Assembly: GCA_029980465.1 (NCBI GenBank)
Contig: JARYIJ010000001.1
Location: forward strand, 1,116,001 to 1,180,000
Origin: Pseudolabrys sp.
GTDB lineage: Bacteria > Pseudomonadota > Alphaproteobacteria > Rhizobiales > Xanthobacteraceae
Direction of reading: 5' to 3'
DNA length: 64,000 nt
In this document: piece after piece, positions 59,929-64,000 of the stretch
Position numbering within the stretch: the stretch's first letter is position 1
How the letters are laid out: each line of letters starts with the position of its first letter
The notes under the pieces: generated by a model
Seen by the model: only the letters and a program-made list of their open reading frames with translations
Database searches by the model: none
Told to the model about the DNA's origin: nothing
Made by a program: the position numbers and the translations under genes

Positions 59929-60577
59929 CGCACGCTCCGGCAAGACGGCGAGCCTCGTCGTGTTCCTGCACGGCTACGGCGCCGACGGAAACGACCTGAT
60001 CGACATCGGCCGCGCCTGGCAGCAGATTTTGCCCAACACGGCGTTCGTCTCGCCGCACGCGCCGCGTCCCTGCGGGCAGTCGCCGATGGGGCGCGAATGG
60101 TTTCCGCTGACGATGCGCGACCCATCCGAACGGTGGACCGGCGTCAATTCGGCAGCGCCGGTTCTCAACGCATTCCTCGATGCCGAACTCGCGCGGCATC
60201 GCCTGCCCGGGTCGGCGCTGGCTTTGGTCGGCTTCAGCCAAGGCACGATGATGTCGCTGCATGTCGGCTTGCGGCGCGCCGTCGCCCCCGCCGCCATCGT
60301 CGGCTATTCCGGCATGCTGGTGACGCCGGAGACGGAGGCCGACCTGGACAAGTTTGCGATGGAGATCAAATCCCGCCCGCCGGTGTTGCTGGTGCACGGC
60401 GACCAGGATCCGCTTATTCCGGTGCAAGCAGTATTTCACGCAGCCCAGGGCCTGGCCTCGCTGGACGTTCCGACCCAGTGGCACATCTCGCCCGGCGTCG
60501 GCCACGGCATCGACCAGGAAGGCCTGCGCCAGGGCGGCGAGTTTCTGGCCCGAAACCTTGCGAAGTCTACGGCTTGA
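59900..60577 (+). CDS. Phospholipase/carboxylesterase family hydrolase
   Basis: 225 residues of the alpha/beta-hydrolase fold. Oxyanion text VVFLHGYGADGNDLIDIGRA, nucleophile elbow ALALVGFSQGTMMSLHVGLR (Ser in GFSQG), Asp in LLVHGDQDPLIPVQAVFHAA and His in SPGVGHGIDQEGLRQGGEF: complete triad. Members hydrolyse small esters, acyl-phospholipids or thioesters; the substrate is unknown. Start ATG 59900 lies inside the glycosylase gene (29 bp overlap). It converges with the cupredoxin gene (11 bp overlap). Confidence 0.9.
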   Translation: MAELDGPRLDARSGKTASLVVFLHGYGADGNDLIDIGRAWQQILPNTAFVSPHAPRPCGQSPMGREWFPLTMRDPSERWTGVNSAAPVLNAFLDAELARHRLPGSALALVGFSQGTMMSLHVGLRRAVAPAAIVGYSGMLVTPETEADLDKFAMEIKSRPPVLLVHGDQDPLIPVQAVFHAAQGLASLDVPTQWHISPGVGHGIDQEGLRQGGEFLARNLAKSTA

Positions 60578-60881
60578 CGCTGATGTGCCCGGTCATGTTC
60601 GGGTGGAATTTGCAGTAGTAGTCGAACTCGCCGGCTTTTTTCAGCGTCAAGGTCCGCGTCTTGTTCGGCAAGATCGTGATGTCAAACGACTTGTCGCGCG
60701 CCGTCGCGGTGTGCGCGACAAGATCGACATTCTTCCATTCAATAACGTCGCCGACGCGAGCAGAGATATTCACCGGCACATAGGCAACATTGTCCATCAT
60801 CACGGTGACTGTCTTCGCGCCCGCCGGAGCAACAAGCACAGCCGACAAAGCCGCGACAAGAACGATCATTCCTGCCCGCAT
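60567..60881 (-). CDS. Cupredoxin-like (blue copper) protein
   Basis: About 104 residues. Signal peptide MRAGMIVLVAALSAVLVAPA then GAKTVTVMMDNVAYVPVNIS. Copper ligands are the His in DLVAHTATARDKSF and the Cys-His-Met cluster in DYYCKFHPNMTGHISV, giving a complete type-1 site of the pseudoazurin/amicyanin style. It could be a small periplasmic electron carrier or copper sensor. AAGGAG 7 bp before ATG 60881 fixes the start. It follows the DUF4142 gene by 13 bp and the ECF sigma gene farther upstream, all on the minus strand. Confidence 0.88.
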   Translation of the reverse strand: MRAGMIVLVAALSAVLVAPAGAKTVTVMMDNVAYVPVNISARVGDVIEWKNVDLVAHTATARDKSFDITILPNKTRTLTLKKAGEFDYYCKFHPNMTGHISVKP

Positions 60882-60894
60882 CGGCTCACTCCTT

Positions 60895-61431
60895 TTACTT
60901 GAACTCGGCCGCGACATGCTCGGCGTGCTGCTCATGACCCTGGAAAATCTTGAGGCCCGTCTCCAGCAGACTCTTGAGCTCGGGGTTGGTCGCCGACGGA
61001 ATCAGCGTCGACTCCAGCGCGCTGTTGACGGTCTTGTGGTACGCAACCTCGTTGTCGGCGTAAGCCTTGTCAAACGCCTTGCCTTTCAGCTTTGCCAGTT
61101 CGGCGCGCTTGTCGGCCTGCCCCTTGGCGATCGCCTTGCTGGTATCGTTGTTCTGCGGCGTCACCTTGAGCTTTTTGACCAGGGCCAGCGCCTTGTCGTT
61201 CACCGCCTTGTGGTCACGCAGCATCTCTTGCGCGAAGGCGCGAATGTCCTTGTTTTTCGACTTCTTCAGCGCTTGCCGGGCATTGGCGATGTCGGCGAGG
61301 CCTGCCGTATAGGCGATATGAGCGATCTGGGCATCGTTCAGCTTGGCGCCAGAATTCGTACCTTGCGCATCGGCCGCGCCGCCAATCAGCAGCACGGCGG
61401 CGAACGCCGCGGCAAATAGCTTGAGCATCAT
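60895..61431 (-). CDS. DUF4142 domain exported protein
   Basis: About 178 residues. Signal peptide (MMLKLFAAAFAAVLLIGGAA ending ADAQG), then a four-helix ferritin-like bundle: LNDAQIAHIAYTAGLADIAN, NKDIRAFAQEMLRDHKAVND, KAFDKAYADNEVAYHKTVNS and LLETGLKIFQGHEQHAEHVA. These match DUF4142, predicted to be ferritin-like and found with stress genes. Repeated Glu and His residues could bind metal. GGAGG 5 bp upstream supports ATG 61431. It probably shares an operon with the cupredoxin gene (13 bp gap), under the upstream ECF sigma gene. Confidence 0.87.
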   Translation of the reverse strand: MMLKLFAAAFAAVLLIGGAADAQGTNSGAKLNDAQIAHIAYTAGLADIANARQALKKSKNKDIRAFAQEMLRDHKAVNDKALALVKKLKVTPQNNDTSKAIAKGQADKRAELAKLKGKAFDKAYADNEVAYHKTVNSALESTLIPSATNPELKSLLETGLKIFQGHEQHAEHVAAEFK

Positions 61432-61512
61432 CCTGTCCTCCGTCTCGGCCGCATGGCCGGTGTTACGAAGCATTGGATGCAATTCGCAGCGCGAGGTTCC
61501 CGATCCGATCAA

Positions 61513-61650
61513 GTTATTCCGGGGCGCTCGGCCATAGCGCGTCGAAGACGCGCGTGAACGCGCTTATGGCAGGCGAACCCGGAATCCAGAAGCAATGGTG
61601 AAATTTGTTGCTGGATTCCGGATCGGCGCTGACGCGCCGTCCGGAATGAC
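61513..61650. repeat. Paired REP-like hairpins with MITE-like core, downstream of the ECF sigma gene
   Basis: Left ATTCCGGGGCGCTCGGCCAT and AACCCGGAATCCAGAAG; right CTGGATTCCGGATCGGCGC and GCGCCGTCCGGAATGAC. The left hairpin carries an internal GCCATAGCGCGTCGAAGACG segment identical in style to the core of the MITE-like family, so it is a chimera of two repeat families. It separates the sigma gene from the DUF4142 gene. Confidence 0.82.
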
Positions 61651-61659
61651 GTGAAAGAG

Positions 61660-62346
61660 CTATCGCAATTCGTTGAGCCGCGCGATCACGCGATCCGCCA
61701 TGCGTTCGCAGCGGACACCGCCGAACTGATAGGTATCGGCCAGCATGACGCCGACGTTCTCTTCCAGCCCGCGCCGCAACAGCGCGCGGGCGCGATGCAA
61801 TCGCGTCTTCACAGTTTCCGGCTTGAGGCCGAACGCCTCCGCCGTCTCTTCGACGCTCATCTCCTCGATGACACGTGCCACCAGCACGACACGATAGACA
61901 TCGGGCAGCGCATCGATTGCCTTTTCCAGCACGTTGCCGAGTTGCGATTGAGCCATGGCCCGTTCCGGATCCAATTGCGGCGCCGCGCGCGGAAACGGCA
62001 CCAGTTGTCCGTTGTCGGCAGCGCCGCGTTCCACCTCTTCGAAATCGGCCACCGGCCGGCGCTTGCGCAACCGGCCGAGCGCCTCATTGACAACGATGCG
62101 CGTGAGCCAGGTACTCAGCGCCGAGCGCCCTTCGAACTCCGCCAGATGCGAAAAGGCACGGAGATAGGCGTCCTGCACCGTGTCCTCGGCGTCCCAGTCG
62201 TCCTTGAGGATGCTGCGCGCCACCCGAAACAACCGGCGATTATTCTGCCGGACGATGGTGCGGATGGCGCCCTCGTCGCGGCGGCGGGCGCGCGCGATCA
62301 GCTCCTGCTCGGCGAATAAAGGCGTGGTGGCGGCCGATACGCTCAA
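61660..62346 (-). CDS. ECF RNA polymerase sigma factor
   Basis: 228 residues. Sigma region 2 is EGAIRTIVRQNNRRLFRVAR then SILKDDWDAEDTVQDAYLRA; region 4 is ALPDVYRVVLVARVIEEMSV then EETAEAFGLKPETVKTRLHR. A ~40-residue insert separates the regions and the C-terminal tail (CERMADRVIARLNEL) contains one Cys. No anti-sigma gene is adjacent, unusual for ECF factors; the downstream exported DUF4142 and cupredoxin genes may be its regulon. Start TTG 62346 is used; no strong ribosome site. A hairpin pair follows its stop. Confidence 0.9.
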   Translation of the reverse strand: MSVSAATTPLFAEQELIARARRRDEGAIRTIVRQNNRRLFRVARSILKDDWDAEDTVQDAYLRAFSHLAEFEGRSALSTWLTRIVVNEALGRLRKRRPVADFEEVERGAADNGQLVPFPRAAPQLDPERAMAQSQLGNVLEKAIDALPDVYRVVLVARVIEEMSVEETAEAFGLKPETVKTRLHRARALLRRGLEENVGVMLADTYQFGGVRCERMADRVIARLNELR

Positions 62347-62523
62347 GGTGGCGATTTCCCTTTCCGGTCTATTGGATGCCGCCCAGCCCCAAAGGTTCCT
62401 GCACTCCGCAAGCCTTCAATCGATACGCCGGACAGGTGGACTATGCCACTGAGATGGCTTCACAATCCTGTTACGGCCCCATAGAATTATGTGGAATCAA
62501 CCGGCGAGGTTGAGGAGCCTCGA

Positions 62524-63081
62524 TTGAACGTCCACGTATCACCCAGTGGCTTTCCGGCTCTTGTGCTCAACGCCGACTTCCGGCCGCTGAGTTACTATCC
62601 GCTTTCGTTGTGGTCCTGGCAGGACACCATCAAGGCCGTTTTCCTCGAGCGGGTGAACATCGTCGCCAATTACGACCACGCGGTTCATTCTCCCAGCTTC
62701 GAGATGAAGTTGCCGAGCGTCGTTTCGCTCAAGACCTTCGTCAAGCCTTCGACACACCCCGCCTTCACCCGCTTCAACGTCTTCCTGCGCGACCGTTTCT
62801 CCTGCCAGTATTGCGGCGACCGCGACGACCTCACCTTCGATCATCTCATCCCGCGCTCGCGCGGGGGCCAGACGACCTGGATCAACGTCGTTGCCGCCTG
62901 CTCGACGTGCAATCTGCGCAAAGGCAGCATGACGCCAAACGAAGCCAAGATGTGGCCCTCGCAAATGCCGTTCCAGCCGACGGTGCGTCATCTCCACCGC
63001 AACGGCCGCCTGTTTCCGCCCAATTACCTGCACGAGAGTTGGCTCGACTACCTGTACTGGGATACCGAACTCGAGCCCTGA
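62524..63081 (+). CDS. HNH endonuclease family protein
   Basis: 185 residues from TTG 62524 (GAGGAG 6 bp upstream; an in-frame GTG at 62491 is the alternative). N-terminal text FPALVLNADFRPLSYYPLSL and SWQDTIKAVFLERVNIVANY is strongly conserved in a rhizobial subfamily. The HNH zinc-finger nuclease core is FSCQYCGDRDDLTFDHLIPR then SRGGQTTWINVVAACSTCNL, with two CxxC pairs and the catalytic His-Asn-His order. Target is unknown; such stand-alone HNH proteins are chromosomal and not tied to phage here. Upstream lies the divergent ECF sigma gene. Confidence 0.9.
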   Translation: MNVHVSPSGFPALVLNADFRPLSYYPLSLWSWQDTIKAVFLERVNIVANYDHAVHSPSFEMKLPSVVSLKTFVKPSTHPAFTRFNVFLRDRFSCQYCGDRDDLTFDHLIPRSRGGQTTWINVVAACSTCNLRKGSMTPNEAKMWPSQMPFQPTVRHLHRNGRLFPPNYLHESWLDYLYWDTELEP

Positions 63082-63217
63082 GCTGCCGGGACTTTTTGCC
63101 ACATCCCATTGTCGGCAAGGATCGCAAGCATCGGGCAAGAGATTTGTGTCTGGAACCTGAATACCCTCGTCACCACCTAAGAGATGGCGATTCTCTGGAC
63201 ATAAGGAACACGGACAG

Positions 63218-63730
63218 ATGGCTCTCGACGTATCGCGTCTTTTGCGCCGGATGGCAGGCGCCGCCATGACCCTGGCCGCCGTCGCCTGGTTGTCGACTGG
63301 CCCCGCACCCGCATCGGCAGGACCGTTCAGCGACTTCCCCGGTCAATGGTCGGGGACCGGCAAGATTCGCGTCAAAGGTCAGAACGTCGAGCGGCTGCGA
63401 TGCAAGGCGGACTACAAGCCGCGCGGCAGCACGGCCACCGAAATCAATCTGAAACTGACCTGCGACAGCGACAGCTACAAATTCGATCTGGACGGGCAGT
63501 TCCAGGCTGACGAGGCCGGTAATATCTCGGGCCGCTGGAGCGAACGCACCCGCAATGTCGGTGGCACCGCTACCGGCACAATTCGCGGCGGCCGCCTGAA
63601 CCTTCACGTGGAAAGCTCCGCCTTCGCGGCCAATCTCGGCATGGTCACGCGCGAGCGCCGGCAAACCGTGACATTCGACGCACACGGCGGCGGACAAGTG
63701 GTGGACTCCTCGATTACACTGCGCCGCTAG
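63218..63730 (+). CDS. Exported protein of unknown function
   Basis: 170 residues. A twin-Arg-like start (DVSRLLRRMAGAAMTLAAVA) and signal peptide to about residue 35 (ASAG), then a beta-rich domain: FSDFPGQWSGTGKIRVKGQN, ERLRCKADYKPRGSTATEIN, LKLTCDSDSYKFDLDGQFQA, GRWSERTRNVGGTATGTIRG and SSITLRR at the end. The two Cys likely form a disulfide. It looks like a lipocalin-type or small beta-barrel periplasmic protein conserved in rhizobia; function not known. About 137 bp lie between it and the HNH gene. Confidence 0.78.
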   Translation: MALDVSRLLRRMAGAAMTLAAVAWLSTGPAPASAGPFSDFPGQWSGTGKIRVKGQNVERLRCKADYKPRGSTATEINLKLTCDSDSYKFDLDGQFQADEAGNISGRWSERTRNVGGTATGTIRGGRLNLHVESSAFAANLGMVTRERRQTVTFDAHGGGQVVDSSITLRR

Positions 63731-63770
63731 CCCGACGGCAGAATCGGGCGGGGGACATCCGGATAGGGAC

Positions 63771-64000
63771 ATGGAGACTCGGGCGCACTTTACCGTCATC
63801 GGAGCTCTGGTCGTCGCCTTTATCCTCGGCGTGTTCGGCTTCATTTACTGGCTGCAGAACGCCGGCGGCTTCTCGCAGCAAACCGCCTACGAGGTGCGTT
63901 TCGAAGAGCCGCCCATCGGGGGCCTCGCCTCGCTGTCGGCCGTTCTGTTCAACGGCGTGCGCGTCGGCAATGTGGTCGGGCTGAAGCTCGACCCGCAAAA
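63771..64000 (+). CDS. MlaD/MCE family protein (partial, 3' end beyond window)
   Basis: 76 codons before the window ends. ATG 63771 with AGGGA just upstream. One N-terminal membrane helix (FTVIGALVVAFILGVFGFIY) followed by the start of an MCE domain: YEVRFEEPPIGGLASLSAVL then FNGVRVGNVVGLKLDPQ. MlaD-type proteins are the periplasmic substrate-binding ring of a lipid-transport ABC system; relatives are also part of toluene-tolerance or YrbD operons. The ATPase and permease genes would be expected outside this window. Confidence 0.87.
   Translation, partial: METRAHFTVIGALVVAFILGVFGFIYWLQNAGGFSQQTAYEVRFEEPPIGGLASLSAVLFNGVRVGNVVGLKLDPQ

Overview
The window is GC-rich and densely coded on both strands. 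Gene content suggests an alphaproteobacterium of the order Hyphomicrobiales (Bradyrhizobium/Rhodopseudomonas/Xanthobacteraceae-like): a ctaC-ctaD-ctaB-small gene-cox11-ctaE cytochrome oxidase cluster, an IalB-type protein, class I lysyl-tRNA synthetase, a PodJ-like polar Sel1 protein, a DUF1127/LysR pair and crotonyl-CoA carboxylase/reductase with an ethylmalonyl-CoA-mutase-type protein. No rRNA, tRNA, CRISPR array, prophage or classical IS element was seen. It reads as core chromosome seeded with many small palindromic repeats.

Layout. 1-5036: aa3-type oxidase operon on the minus strand, cut by the left window edge inside subunit III. 5.3-9.6 kb: ialB-like gene, cupin, FAH-family hydratase, tldD and lepB on the plus strand, closed by a strong hairpin. 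9.8-16.9 kb: DUF1127/LysR divergent pair, a GIY-YIG nuclease gene framed by inverted hairpin repeats, ybaK, gshA, a solo RecD-like helicase, an MFS transporter and a second, broken GIY-YIG gene. 17-29 kb: acyl-CoA degradation genes on the minus strand (FadJ-type bifunctional enzyme, cupin, thiolase, two acyl-CoA dehydrogenases, an ABC-type binding protein) with a flavin oxidoreductase, an FAD monooxygenase and two small exported proteins. 29.3-32.7 kb: PodJ-like protein. 32.7-39.3 kb: the complete four-gene ligase-associated DNA repair module (pdeM and lhr on the minus strand, MBL exonuclease and ATP-dependent ligase divergent on the plus strand). 39.4-47.6 kb: small membrane protein, pyrD, S24-peptidase regulator, lysK, Pr6Pr-like membrane protein, solute-binding protein, host-attachment-family protein and another acyl-CoA dehydrogenase. 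47.8-56.9 kb: chemoreceptor, YihY/BrkB protein, ccr, PAP2 phosphatase, panE-like gene and ecm. 57-64 kb: soluble hybrid histidine kinase, gluQ, AlkA-like glycosylase, esterase, an ECF sigma/DUF4142/cupredoxin operon, HNH nuclease, an exported protein and the start of an MlaD-family gene.

The most unusual layer is repeat biology. (i) Short REP-like hairpins occur mostly as head-to-head pairs; two of these pairs enclose a small GIY-YIG nuclease gene (one intact, one with a single nonsense codon), resembling a REP/RAYT arrangement with a different nuclease. (ii) A second, MITE-like family with imperfect terminal inverted repeats has five copies. (iii) Three of the four genes of the ligase-associated repair module carry palindromic repeats inserted in frame within their coding regions. 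Separately, ccr and ecm, about 3 kb apart, share a near-identical palindrome about 50 bp upstream of each start, which suggests one regulator for the ethylmalonyl-CoA pathway.

Start codons were chosen by Shine-Dalgarno spacing, signal-peptide position and family length. Repeat-derived N-terminal extensions were trimmed where a better internal start exists. All functional calls come from reading motifs by eye; no database search was run.
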